The position numbers and the translations under genes were made by a program. DNA of 64,000 nt from Phytophthora sp. 'mugwort' (Eukaryota; Oomycota; Peronosporomycetes; Peronosporales; Peronosporaceae). A model generated the notes under the pieces. The model made no database searches and was not told the DNA's origin. It saw only the letters and a program-made list of their open reading frames with translations. Positions 1 to 11,520 of the stretch are shown here, piece by piece; positions within the stretch are counted from its first letter, which is position 1; every line of letters starts with the position of its first letter. Location: positions 2,418,001 through 2,482,000 of the forward strand of contig JAUCEF010000016.1 of NCBI GenBank assembly GCA_033558025.1, in the 5' to 3' direction.

Positions 1-1313
1 TGACGTACTTGGGGAACGCAACAAGCGAGCGACTGCCATCCGTTCCGCACCCAGAAGGGTTTTCTCCGCACTGCATTGTACTTTAACCAAACCGGTTTCA
101 AAACCAGGAAATTCAGCCACCTGGCCATCAGCTGCTAGATATCTATCCAGACCAGCATGTTTTTCCATAACACATCAAACATATCAGGAACAGTGGTGAG
201 CGTCATGTCCTGCCGTGGAAGCCGGGTCGTGATCACGTCGAAAGTAGTCATCTCATCTAGCAGCGCAGCAATTTCCCTCTGCTCACTTGCGGAAGGTATC
301 AAATCAGCCAGAAGGATACCGAATTTCGATGCCGCTTTCGTTGACGGGCGCGTCATCTGTCTCGTCGTCGCGTTCGACGTCGCAGTCGTCCATGCAAGTG
401 CAGGAAGGGCTGAAGTTCCTCAAAGCGTTTGTGTATCCGGTAGCAGCCACTCCAATGCAGTCCATGCAGCGCGACAGGTTTGACGTTGCACTCATATAGT
501 TTCAACCTACCCACACGCTTTACCGTCTTCATCTTTTTCATCATAGCACTCACTTTCTTAATAAGAGGAATGTGTGGCTTAAGCCACTGACCAACAGCAA
601 CATTGAAGCGATGCGCAACACACCCGATCATTGGTACCTTGATTCGACGTGCAATCGCTTTATTGGCCTCCATGTTATCCGCCACTATAGCAACCATGTT
701 GGCTACATCGAGGCTACACTGATCGAGGATCAGATCCAAAATGTCGATATGCTCGGCTGCTGTCATCGAGGTCTCGTCTTGGAAAGGAGATAATGCCAAG
801 AATCGTGGACCGTTCTTTGAGGCAGCAAATATGGCATTTGCATTCTCCGCCGCATCCGTGAAGCCATTAAAAATGAGAACAAGTCTTTCGCCTGCAAAGT
901 CGTCGAGGATCTTGGCGTCGATTACTCCAACAAGCGATACCAATCGCTTTAGCAGGGTCTTCCGATCCATCGGCTTGTCACGGACGGCACCACGAATAAC
1001 CGGGCCATCCATATTAGCGAAAGGGAAGTTCTTTAGAGCGACCAACTTGGCCCAACCGTATGTGTCGGCGGCGCCCTTCTGAACGAACATGCTGGTCATG
1101 GAAGCGCACGAGGTTTTACACACTCTGCCGCTGCCTCTCTCTCATAGCCGTTGTGATGGGCTTGAAGATGTGATATAAGGTTCTTGCATCCAGTCTGCAT
1201 GGTTGCTTTACGACGACACCGCAGATGCCACACGTACGGTTCGTAGGAGTCAGATTCTTGAACAGCACACGAATAATGTCAGCGTTCTTCATAGCGACCG
1301 AGTGTTTAAGCAA
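1..1313 (-). mobile_element. hAT-like transposase relic, cut by the window start
   Basis: The minus strand carries a broken transposase in several frames. A short Cys-rich segment near 1230-1200 (CGICGVVV) looks like the start of a BED-type zinc finger. The longest open stretch (1123-353) contains DNMEANKAIARR followed by GCVAHRFNVAV, which matches the hAT pattern of a catalytic Asp followed by a conserved G-C-x-A-H-R-F-N block. Frameshifts near 495-350 move the reading into other frames, and the C-terminal part runs off base 1. Hydrophobic and acidic spacing is otherwise normal for a hAT catalytic core. No terminal inverted repeat or 8-bp duplication was found on the right side. It is inactive as it stands. 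The family call rests on these motifs only. Confidence 0.75.
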
Positions 1314-2826
1314 CGTTATGGCAGCTTAGTTAGGATCTGGAAGCAAATTGCTTAGTGGGACGGTTGAAAAATGCATGCGTAGGACGACTTCCGTTTTGGC
1401 GCGAAGCGAGCGACGTTAGCGCGCCAATGAATGAGAGTCTACCTATGGGCTCGCTCGAGACAATCTCATTGGCGAAATTAATACTTTGTAGTGCTGATTG
1501 GTCATGACTTCTGTTGGTACGATCTTTACAATCAGATTGGAGATTGAGCTCGGCCTTCAATCAATGATTGCAATCAACAATATCCCTCAATCTTACAATC
1601 GCAATATGGGTTTCCCCAGCTCTGCTTCAGACTCCACTGACTGGTTTATTGCTAAGCACGATGTCTATGACCAGAAATTCAACGCTTTGTGGGGCAGCGA
1701 CGACGATAACCTGGACGAGGACACGCTCAATATGCAAGCCTTAGACGACACGCTTGACGACATCGTAGTTGTAGACGCGTAGGCAGCGAGAATAGGAATC
1801 GGAATAAGGTCCGGTACCCGACTACAACACTTTTGGTCTTCTTGCCTTTACTCTATTCAATTGTGCCCGGGGTTTTAACCGGGCGAGTACGTTATATATA
1901 TTATATACGTAAGCTAACAGAAAAGCAACAGAATAACAACGTGCATATATTCCTCACCGTTCCGACAATATTTAGGCCGTGCTCATACAAAATTGAAGTG
2001 AAAAGTTTTCGACAAAGTGCCAAAAGTATACAAAAGTCAAGTGTGTAGGACAAAACGAGATGTTCTGATTAATCCAATATGAGGGCGGATGTCATGCCAC
2101 GCCAGCGAGCGCAGGCGAGCATTACTGTGGTTTGCATCCGCGTGCGCACCCGGCATGCAACCCCCCCCCCCCCGGCAAGCAGAGGCGTCTCATGCGAGCC
2201 TTAGCGCGCTTAGGGTTCTGTCACCAGCGAGTGAGACCGGAACGCGAATAAACAGCTTCTGGGGTGACAAAAAAAACAAGATGGGATGCGAGCAAAATCA
2301 AATAAAGGCTTGAGCAAAACCAAACTGCCGTTTTGGAGTGTCAGCAAATTTTTTTGCGGGCTCTCACAAAATCTGATTTGCTTGATCAGACTCAACGCCA
2401 ACGCTGTCCAAACGCGAGTTAATGTGAATCCACGGGTTAAACCATAAAAACCTGAACATAGCTATCGCCGACACCTGCTCTTGATACCAACTAATCGCTC
2501 TAGCCCCGCACGAACACATGGGGCTCTACTCGCTAGTAGAGCAGGCCTCATATCGATGGAGCCGGGCTCTCTGACGCGAATCACTCGGCCCGTTGGTATC
2601 CGCTTTGTCGGGCGCTCAGGCTACACTTAACGGCGGCTCCAGTAGCGTGAACGGTGCTCGCAGAGCACACGTCCCGAGACGACTTCACCAAACACGTGCA
2701 TCTGATTTCTGCTGCTCGCAGTGAAGCATGGGTTGACCTGCAATATATGCACAGCTGATCACGCAATGATCGGGCGCCGAATGACATGCACAAGTCAGAC
2801 ATGTGACAGGAAGAGGATAATCGAGG
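1314..2826. other. Intergenic, no recognised gene
   Basis: One open stretch on the plus strand (about 1510-1782) ends in an acidic Asp-rich tail and resembles the acidic C-terminal tails of transposases, but no catalytic motif is visible. There is a 13-base C run at 2161-2173. On the minus strand near 2495-2475 the sequence TTGGTATCAAGAGC resembles the initiator-tRNA primer-binding site used by Copia-type elements, but no LTR could be delimited beside it. Confidence 0.35.
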
Positions 2827-3260
2827 ATGCGCACAGTGGCCTATGCAGCGAATGACTCAGGATTGAGTATTGAGGTCGGCGTGGCGTGCCTACACCAACA
2901 AGCATACAATCTTCGCGACGGGGAATGCAGTGAAACTCATCGCGTACCTATAACGGCTGAAGTGAAAGAGTGCCTAACTAGAATGGATCCGCATGGAATG
3001 CAACAAGACATATTTGGAGTGGTCTCGCCGTGCACCTGATGTTCCACCTCCTTCACTAGGCCTGCCTTCGCGCCAGCAAGTTACTGACTGTGTAAAAAAA
3101 AGCCTCCGGAAAAAGAACCACCCCCATAACGCACGACAAGCTGTGCAGGCGTTGGTAAAGTCGTGCGTACCCTTACTATGGTAAAAGTTACGCTACAAAA
3201 TACCCTTTATATTTGGACCTGAAAGCGACGATGATGATGATATTCACGTGTAAGAAGGGA
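2827..3260 (+). pseudogene. Mutator-like (MULE) transposase N-terminal fragment
   Basis: Plus-strand reading, broken over several frames. A segment PITAEVKECLTRMD followed by LPSRQQVTDCVKK resembles the N-terminal region of oomycete MULE transposases, where a short helical domain precedes an L-P-x-x-x-Q-V block. Further on, an acidic patch (SDDDDDIHV) and a D-x-S-V-V-G-V-T-T stretch are in the expected order. Stops and frame changes make it non-functional. It may be the head of the same element whose catalytic core lies near 7.9 kb, but about 4 kb of unrelated sequence lies between them. The call is by resemblance to family patterns, not by full alignment. Confidence 0.4.
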
Positions 3261-4680
3261 CGGATGCCGACCCATCCGTTGTGGGTGTGACTACGCTAAG
3301 GCTGTTTATCTGCTATTCCCCCGGAGGTTATTTCACTACAAATATTCCTTGTGAACTATTTAAGGCTACCATTAAGCGTTATACCCAACAGAAACCAACG
3401 GACACAAGACGACTGATACAGAAGCTGATTACTACTACAGAAGATTATGTCGTTTGTGTGACTCCAGCGCCCGAGCTTCACCGAAAGCGAAGCGGCTAGC
3501 AAGCGTGTTAGTATCGACAAACCAGTAGCTGCATTTGCGGCAGATGAACGCTCCGTTGTGTGAGTATTGTATCTCGGTGTCGGCAGAAGGGAAGAAGCAC
3601 ATAACTTACCACTTTACGAGATACACGAAACGTCAGAGCTGGAAAGGCGGTAGTTCCCTATCTCCGGAGTGCTTAACAGACGGAAAAAAATCTGCAGTGA
3701 CAAACATCAATCGTTGTAAAATGGTGCATACAGAGAGCGCATCCTGTTCAATGCCGCGAATGATTGTGGTTCTGACCGGACCCATGCATTTGAGCGCGCT
3801 TGCGCGTACTGCATGAAATTGTTATCGTGTGCACATACCATGGCGGGCTGGTTATGGTCTAAGTGTTCCAGGGGTAAATGGGCTCGTAAAAGTTTAAAAG
3901 CCGTCGTGTTCTCCAGGAAAATCGCTCACATCCCCCGTACCCAATAGATGGGGTTCTAAATATGAGGGTGGAGAAGATATCGTTGGTTACAGACTCGGCT
4001 CAATTAGCACTACTCGTACTTCAGTATCCTGCCACGCTAGAAACCGATGCTGACATGGCGTTTGAAGGTGTATGCAACCCTTTTCCACTGAAGTATGTTG
4101 AAGGCCGGAACGATGCATGGAATTCTGATGGCTATACATTTGACGAAAGTGCAATCAGCATAATAATCCTTCGGCAAGCTAGATCCGCTGCGAACTCGAC
4201 ATTCGCCGCATCATCTTTAAGGTTTTGGTATCGCATCATTATTGTCGCAGCGATGGACAAGGATGGACTACGGCAGTGGTCGCCAGCAATGGCATTTGAT
4301 TCATACGAACAACAGATGTAGCTGCAGTATTGACATAGAGTACGTCGCCACCGATTTAACACATACCGTTTAGAAACCTCGTGGGGGTCCTGCCCTGGCC
4401 TCTCCTGCATCAGTTATCCAGTATTGTTGCAGTACTGCTCGAAAAAATGAATGTTGTACCGGATATTATTTGTTAAGCGATACGCCTGCTTAAGGGACAG
4501 GGGTCGCTCAGCCAATATTTTACGAGAATCTTGGCAGGCATGCATATCTATCATATGCGATACAGGTCACGAGAACCAAGCATTTCAGCTCTGCAATATC
4601 CCACAAGTAATTTATCCATTTAGTATCTTAAGCTTGATAGTTCAAGCCGCCAGACCGTCTCCGGCCGGAAGGCTGCGCCT
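3261..4680. other. No recognised gene
   Basis: Only short open stretches (for example 3535-3816 and 3962-4321 on the plus strand) with no motif I recognise. Probably decayed transposon sequence, judged from the neighbours only. Confidence 0.3.
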
Positions 4681-4683
4681 ACA

Positions 4684-5110
4684 TAGAGATGGCAGGAAGA
4701 TGAAGAAGCACACTTTAAACTTGTATACTGCTGTGCTGAAGAGAGAGGTTCCTGAGCACTTCAAGAAGTGCGGAACGGTCCGAACTACGATCGAAACTTA
4801 CTTTCCTAACCCTTGCAAAACCAGTATCCTGGCAGAAGGGCTCTAGTGTTGCGGTGGGTGCGCCATTTCGGTGCAATTAAGAAGCATTGGGGGCGCACAG
4901 GTGGTGCTAGCAAGCTGAAGCTTCGAGCACTTGGTACATCAACTATTTCAAAAGAGAGCTTGTGAATGGGTTAGTGACCTATGTGGAGAGGGTGTTCCGG
5001 ACATGTCGCTATGCTGCGACTTAAGGCTACCGATGTCACTAAGCGCTTGAACCTGCTGCTCTTTAGAGACTCCCCGTCGTGGTAGCGGGGCCTTAGACGG
5101 CGCCACCGAC
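4684..5110 (+). pseudogene. CENP-B/Tc5-type helix-turn-helix fragment of a pogo-like transposase
   Basis: Plus strand, several frames. Readable pieces include ASKLKLRALGTST, then TYVERVF, then LKATDVTKRLN. In this order they resemble the second helix-turn-helix (HTH_Tnp_Tc5) of oomycete pogo-like transposases, in which a G-A-S-K-L-K-x-R-x-L-G-T-S-T stretch leads into an amphipathic helix. The upstream KKHTLNLYTAVLKRE stretch is compatible with the first helical domain. No DDE catalytic domain follows in the next 2 kb. It is a truncated, frameshifted relic. Confidence 0.4.
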
Positions 5111-7014
5111 TCCGCTAAAATCACGGCGCGCCACGGTCAAGCGGGCATACAGAGCTGGAGATAGCTGTTACCTAGTGTGCATCCAATGTGAAGGCGAAAG
5201 CAGCTGAGCCTTGTGTGTCTGCGATACATAACGCCGATCAGAAAGTACTTTTCTCTACTAATGGCAACTTGCTTTTATTATCATTCACATGTTATCATGT
5301 ACTGCGTCAGAAAAACGATTTTAGGCGCGTATACATACGAACCTGTAGAAACCTATAGCAGCTGAGTGGCTGGGAGACCATTTCGCAGTCCGGCGGTAAC
5401 GTACGATAGTCATTCCAAGCAAACGCGTGTGCACTTGTGGAGCACAGAGGGGTGGGTGGGTGGGGGGGATGCCTATAAGTCCGGGGGAGGGGGCTTACTA
5501 GTAACTCACGAGTTTCAAATCAGCGAAAAGCGGTTAGCGCGCGGGGGTGCTGAGCAGAGTAGTGGCGAAGACAGTTCTGATGGATCCGAAGAAGGCGGCT
5601 CTGCTGTCGCGCAAACCGTTGTTTCCTTCAACTATGGGCAGCCTATAACCGTGGAGTGTCCAGGCTTCTGTACTACTGTAGTTGTGTGGCTCGTTAAGAA
5701 GCCAGCAGCTGCAAGCGAGAACTACAGCAGGAAGCACATGGCGAGCTGAAGTTGGCTAGCGGACATGGCGTGGTACACAGTGGCGGAATTGGTGAAGAAG
5801 TACATGGCAAACGGCAATTGGTGATAAGGGCGAGCCAGCACGCTTGAGCCACTGATTGACGGCGGCCACGGATATTGACGATGGGGCAGCCGGAAGATCG
5901 CCAGGAGAGACGACGCAGCGGGATAGAGGAGACGAGAATATGTAAGAATGCGAGGCGACGCCGAGGTCGTGAACGAGAGGCCACGAGGCCTTGAAGATGT
6001 CTAGTCGGCGGGAAGAGGGGGAGATCCAGATAGGGTAGAATGGCACCGTAGTTAGTGTTAGTATACGCGACGGGTGAGGGCTACGGTAGTTAGGAGGGAA
6101 GTGAGCAACGGTCCGGCTGGCTCGACCCTCAGTTGCAATTGTGCTCAGAACTGAGAACAATTAAGACTAAGGAAGGAGGGTGCGGTTACTGAAAGAGTTC
6201 AGGGGAGGATAGGAGGCAGGGCAGTACTAAGCGGACGATGACCAGTAGGGTGACGAGTACCGTGGTTAGCGACCGCAGGGGTCAGAGCGAACTGAGTGTT
6301 GTCGTTCCGACCGTGACGACAAGGGAGGACCTATTCGTACGTATGTGTAGTGGGATCACCCATGTTCCATTTTCATGTAAGAATACGGGCTAGCTTGCTG
6401 GACACAGCCCAAAGACTCTTCCCGGGTGTGCAGGTCGCCGATAATGTGTCCTCCTCGTTCGTCCCTATCTGTAATAAGCTAGTAGCGGTCTAGTGGTTAA
6501 TCGTACTCCTCACGGTGAGGGACGTCGCTATGCCAAACTTGACTACCTAGGTGTGGAAGCTATACTTTCTGGAAGGAAGGTCGAAAGCAACTGCGGCTGG
6601 GGAAATGCAACGGAGACTAAGTACCGCCACAGCTACACTAACTCTTTTGACGCCTTGGATGAATTCACAACGTACGTTACTGCGCATTCCAGTAATATTC
6701 CTCCAGTCTTCCAGGTACATCTGAAGAATACCACGCTGTGAGCGCATTTGCTAACTATATGTGGTCCAGTCGACATGATTCGCAGTACGACCTCTGCCGC
6801 GCCAATCAACAAATCAATAGATCTGGCTTAACGGGAATGCCTCGGATCTACCCAGTATACAGAGGGCCATTCAAGAACTAGATATATACCCGTGACTTTT
6901 CTGTACGCATGCAGGAAAAGCCGCGCTTTCAAGGTAAGTGGCTTGCTATTTGGAATGTTTCTGTGATTGAAATTTAATTATTACGGGTATATTATAACAG
7001 CGAATGGGAGGAAG
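5111..7014. other. No recognised gene; G-rich patch
   Basis: About 1.9 kb with no supported gene. Positions 5449-5495 are G-rich (runs of three to seven G). The longest open frames (5366-5749 plus, 6160-5756 minus) have no motif and a composition typical of chance frames. Confidence 0.3.
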
Positions 7015-7128
7015 TCGCCGCCTTTCACTCTCCAAGTCGAAATACATCGACTTCGCTGCGGTTAGTTTCCGCAGCTGGCTCATTTCCGTTTGAGCCCCGA
7101 GCACTTCCACATGCTCTCTCCTTCTCGA
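7015..7128 (+). repeat. Second copy of the three-stem-loop cassette found in the Gypsy element
   Basis: This 114-bp stretch matches 53596-53706, which lies between the 3' LTR and the antisense reading frame of the Gypsy element, in the same orientation. It folds on paper into three stem-loops: 7034-7053 (AAGTCGA/TCGACTT, 6-nt loop), 7057-7073 (TGCGG/CCGCA, 7-nt loop) and 7077-7096 (GGCTCA/TGAGCC, 8-nt loop). Similarity stops at both edges: no LTR and none of the following reading frame is present here. It is either a truncated fragment of a related element or an independent copy of a structured module. Confidence 0.7.
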
Positions 7129-7789
7129 AAGAAGTAACGAAAACTATAGGAGGATTGGTTGTCCTGCATCGGCAACCCCTCGACTTATCGAGTGCTATTC
7201 TACAAGTAATTCAGACGGGGTGCATCCTCATCAACCCGAGGCGAAGCATGACAATAAATATCGGGTTGTCGTGGTATCGATCAACATTTCACACAACCGC
7301 GTGGTCGTCCATCGTGTGTATCATCGCATGCGAAAACCCACAGGATCGTGGACCGGTTGTCGCTTGGTCTTGTTAAACTCTACACGAGGGAGGTTCGACG
7401 GTAAAAACAAAATTATGAAGTGTTTAAAGGACAGCTGTGGTACGTATCATGGCGTGGCCCCCCTTACGCAACCTAAGCAATTTATTTTATAAGTCAGACA
7501 AAATCATTCTACCGAAGGATATCCATAATACCGTTCAAGATTTTAAACTCGCTGAAACAGCAGGCACGTTGGAGTCACGTGTGCAACGAATTAGTCGTGC
7601 GTTTCCAGCGATGAACGGAAATGCTGGCCGAATCATCACGAATGCGAATGGAGTGACATCTCGAATTGTCATTCAGACTCGCAATATGCGTGAAACAATG
7701 CAAGTTTTGTTTTTAGCTTTTCTAGAAATCATTATGATGGACGTAAGATAATATCTTTCTGACCAAAATAGTGTTTAGTCGATCCGTCT

Positions 7790-8450
7790 ATTTCTGCTAA
7801 TAGCTTCTCCTTTTGCAGGCACGAATAAAATTGTTCTGCTTCATGCCACACGACACATCCGGAAAGGATTGTACGTATTTCGGTTTGGATCTATCTATTA
7901 ATGAATCGCTGTTGTTACAATCTACCAAATTGTATGCTCTACATCGACAAAGAATTTACTGATATGGCGGCGATGATGGCCGAGTTTCCAGATGTTCAAA
8001 TCTTTTTGTGTCATTTCATGCGTACAAAGCTCTCCAAGAAAAAAAAAACAGCGGACATTCCGTTATGGAACTGACGTCACCGAGTCAGTTAAGGGTGTGT
8101 TTCGTTTGCTTGCACGGCCATGAAAGAGGAAGCGTACAGGAAGGTGCGGCACTTCGTGATTTCCTTACTGCCAAAACGAGAAAACGACCCGTTCTTGTCT
8201 TACAACGATGCTAATTGGAATTATTGCCGTGAGTGAATTACGAGAGAGCAGATATTGCACATTTCGGATAACACCTATAGCAGGCTAGTCTGTGTGGTGA
8301 AAGTTGAAACCAGAGTTGGCATCATCGCTACCACTAAATCAGTTCGCCCAGACTGTCATCACCACTCAACTCGCGAAGAAGAAGGAGGAGTTTGACATCC
8401 GTGTCAGTATGAAGGCAAAATGCAAACTTATTTTGTGTAAATAGGCTTTA
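7790..8450 (+). pseudogene. Mutator-like (MULE) transposase catalytic fragment
   Basis: Plus-strand reading YIDKEFTDMAAMMAEFPDVQ followed by IFLCHF and HAYKALQEK matches the MULE core, where a catalytic Asp in a D-K-(D/E) motif is followed after a short helix by F-P-x-x-x-x-x-L-C-x-(F/W)-H. A one-base frameshift lies at about 8017, inside the C-H-F-H motif, and more stops follow. The downstream reading (to about 8450) has the expected helical character but no further diagnostic residue. The element is dead. The N-terminal fragment near 2.8-3.3 kb could belong to the same original copy. Confidence 0.55.
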
Positions 8451-8479
8451 CACTAACCACCTGTGGCGTCAATTTGTGA

Positions 8480-10019
8480 AAATATGATATCCGCACCAAG
8501 ATTCATCGAGATTACGACGACGAGCTGTCAGCTCTTCTAGCATGTATGTCGGTGCATGCCACCGAGCTGGTTGTGCCGGTATACCAATTCGCTATATCGG
8601 TAAGCTTTTGGTGTAGATGTGGACGCCATGCTGCAGAATGGATGTGACCATGCCCTTGGACTATTCGTTTCGTCTCCAGATTGATGATGTATACGGAGTG
8701 GGTGTCTTCCGCAGAAGGGTCGTTTAAAGACACCAAAAATACCGAAGCTGCTACATGCATGAATGCTCTATAATACGCGCTTGTTACACTGTGGACATGT
8801 ATCCAGAAATATGGCTCTAACTTATTTATATATTTGATTATCCTGTAGATGACCAAAGAGGAAACTATACCTGTGCCAAGAATTCATCCATGTTGGAAGC
8901 TGCGCGGAAAGCTGTTAAAGGATGTGAGCTTAGCAATTCGTAAGGTAAGTCGTTCCAGCCGCAGCGCAACGAGCGAGAAAACCTCACCCCAAATTTAGTC
9001 ATGGACGCGCATACCAGCTACAGACAGATTTCTACTGGCAGCATGCACATCGTAGATGCGATGAACGAAAGGCACAGAAAATTTCAAGCGATGCATGTCG
9101 GCTTTGGAAGAGTCCATATCAATTGTGAAGACTGACGCCATTCCGAATGTTCGCTAACCCGCTATCAATGGACTGGGAATATAGGAAATTTGACGCCGCT
9201 ATCCCAAGCCATACGAGGTATTACCAGACAGGAGCCTCCCTCGACAGCTTCAACTGTGGCCCAATCGACTCCACCTGCGGCACAACCGACTTCGCCTGTG
9301 ATGGAAGCGCTTTTGTCTGTGTTGGTAGTGATTTCGTGTGACGATCCAATATTCCGTATTAACGCCGAAGAAAAACAAAATTGAGAGGTCGAGAAAAAAG
9401 CGAGGGGTAATTTGCATTTTTATTCGGAAGTCCATATATCGGCATTGCGAACGAATTGCGAGCTTTTTTTGTCTCGGGGAAAATCGAACAGTCGCGATTT
9501 AAAAATGTTAGTTCTGCCCAAAAGCAAGACATCCCCAAGAATGCTCTTGAGATCACCAGAAAATTCTCTATACAACTGGCTGACCACGGCGTACCCGTAT
9601 GTCACCGTTAGACTTAAGCCTGTGTCGTCCGTTGCGCAATGCCGAGTGATTTCCAGAAAATGGTTGCCTTAGCGTGCAAGGCGGAACTGTCCATCTTTTC
9701 ATTTAATTGTTGTACCACCAGGGAAATAAGTGCCGCACGCGAAATTTTCTGTATGAGCTTTCACCGTGTTGGAGATGTTCTAGCGGACGATATTGAGACG
9801 ATGCTTCATATCGACGAGAGAAAAGAGACATTAGAAAATCAGATCAGCACCTGTTATTGGGTAGACGGATGCAACAGTAATTGCAGTGACATCGATTCCG
9901 AAGGTGAGCGGGCGATACAAACCCTGCAGGATGTCGTGCGCATCAGGCCCTGGTCAAAATCGTTTTGTTCCCACTTTGAATATTTGTGTACACGCCACCA
10001 AAGTGAGTGCACTTCTTGA
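8480..10019 (+). pseudogene. Decayed C-terminal part, probably of the MULE transposase
   Basis: Plus strand, many frame changes. The segment at 8510-8640 (short acidic helix, then CRCGRHAAEW) lies where a SWIM zinc-binding region would be expected after a MULE core. The following 1.3 kb has several open pieces (9412-9672, 9639-10019) with no motif I recognise. Position and strand suggest one continuous decayed element; the sequence alone does not prove it. Confidence 0.3.
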
Positions 10020-10076
10020 CCACGAACTCATCATCATTATTGTTGCTGGTCGTTTGAGTCTCCGCCCCACCCACCC

Positions 10077-10819
10077 ATGACCGAAGAGGTTCTAAATCAG
10101 AGCGAGCCGCCGACGGAGATTGAGCGAGTCGCTGAGACGCCAGCGGACGGACCTGTGCACCCAAGCTGGTGTACCGACGCCATGATCGCGGCGCCCCTTC
10201 GAACTCGCTCCGAGAACGTCGCGGTCGCGCGGGCATCACGAATGCCAAGACCAACAAGCAGAAGGACGTTGCGTGGCGTATGAACGCCGCTGCCTTTACG
10301 GAGGAGATAGGTGTGGCTGTTAGTGAAAAGCCGATTTGTCAGAAGCATGCAAGGCTGAAGAGCGAGTATACACGCAACACGGACGACGTCAACAGGACCG
10401 GTAACAACGCGCCGCCATCACGCCCGCCGTCCTATCTCCCGATATTGTCCGAGTGGTTCACCGGCTGCGACGGACTAGGGTGATCGTGGATTTGGACGAC
10501 CTGGTGACCGATGGCGCGCAAGACGACATGCATGCTAACGGCGACGGCGAGCGCTCAACCTCACGCTTGACCGACAGCGGACGCAACATAACCGGGCATA
10601 ATTCCTTGCAGCTGAAGTTAACCGCGGGATGGATGCGATCACGCTCGCCATGAGCAGCTCGCGCACGAACGACAGTGCCGCGGAACGTTTCGCGCTCACC
10701 AAGAGCAGCCGGTGACCCTCACGGAGGAGCTCGTGGCCATGCGACGAACCAACAACAAAGTCTTGCAAGGGCTTATCCAGTCACTCGCCAAAATTCAGCA
10801 ATGTTCATCCAGCGAGTAG
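10077..10819 (+). pseudogene. Myb/SANT-like partner protein of Harbinger relic A
   Basis: The central frame (about 10240-10483) reads DVAWRMNAAAFTEEIGVAVS, then HARLKSEYTR, then TGNNAPPSRPPSY and EWFTGCDGLG. This is the pattern of a Myb/SANT-like DNA-binding domain (Trp, two helices with Lys-x-Lys-x-x-x-Leu-Lys-S, then a TGN/PPP linker). After a frameshift, the tail reads AITLAMSSSRTNDSAAERF, a coiled-coil-like segment usual in such accessory proteins. It points toward the minus-strand transposase remnant that begins at about 10830, so the two are convergent, as in relics B and C. Frameshifts prevent expression of a full protein. Confidence 0.45.
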
Positions 10820-10830
10820 TGGCATGACTG

Positions 10831-11270
10831 TGACGGTTGATTTCATTAGGTTACGATTCAAATAAAATCGTTTTAATCGCATCTCTCTTCTTCTTACCCT
10901 TAGCCAGTTTGCAGGAATTGCCATGTCGCCATGGCTGGACTCGTGCGTGCCGAAGACCTCAATGATAACGAGGTCCTGAAAATCCACCAGCATATTGGGT
11001 CAGCCCATTCAACCTACGATAACATTCCGACTTTTTCCGGTGTCTTCTGGTCTACCTTCCGCAGCAAAATGGACCACAGGCGCCAAAGCTCGTTCAACAG
11101 AAAATGGAATCGTTCGGGAAGATTGCGAGCGGTTCGCAGCCGATATCACAAATTATTCTCCGCAACGACTGATCGTTCGACGATCAGAACGGATCGAATA
11201 CGATGTAAACCGCATCCTGCTGTCAGCAACGGTCCGAACGTTGACCGCACGATAGCCGTTGATGCAATAC
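10831..11270 (-). pseudogene. Harbinger relic A, C-terminal part of transposase
   Basis: On the minus strand, reading from 11270 downward, YCINGYRAVNV is followed by DSRMRFTSYSIRS. This is the stretch after the first catalytic Asp of PIF/Harbinger transposases, in which W-Y-C-x-K-G-x-x-A-x-N-V-Q-x-V-V-D is typical. Stops interrupt the rest. The matching N-terminal part lies at 14671-15047 on the same strand, so a 3.4-kb insertion now separates the two halves. The 62 bp nearest the insertion are present on both sides. Confidence 0.55.
11209..11270. repeat. Left copy of a direct repeat flanking the pogo-bearing element
   Basis: Starts ACCGCATCCTGCTGTCAGCA and ends GTTGATGCAATAC. It aligns base for base with 14671-14732 (starts ACCGCATCCTGCTATCAATA), with roughly one mismatch in five. 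Both copies encode the same part of the Harbinger transposase on the minus strand. Confidence 0.8.
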
Positions 11271-11520
11271 AGAGGGAGGGTGGGGCGTCAATAGAACACC
11301 TGCTATTTATAGATTTTAAGGGGATGAAGGGATTTAGGACTTAAATTGTCATTGACTATCAAAACTACTGGATTTAGTTAATTCTATCACTTGTCTGAGT
11401 GCGATCAACGTACCGTAAAAAGCAGTTGCAGTGCGACAAGGTTTAATTAGGGGTGACACCTCTCCCGAAAGTCGAAACTCTTTTTAAGGTGAAGCAGTAA
11501 TGATAGCCATTTGAAGAGGG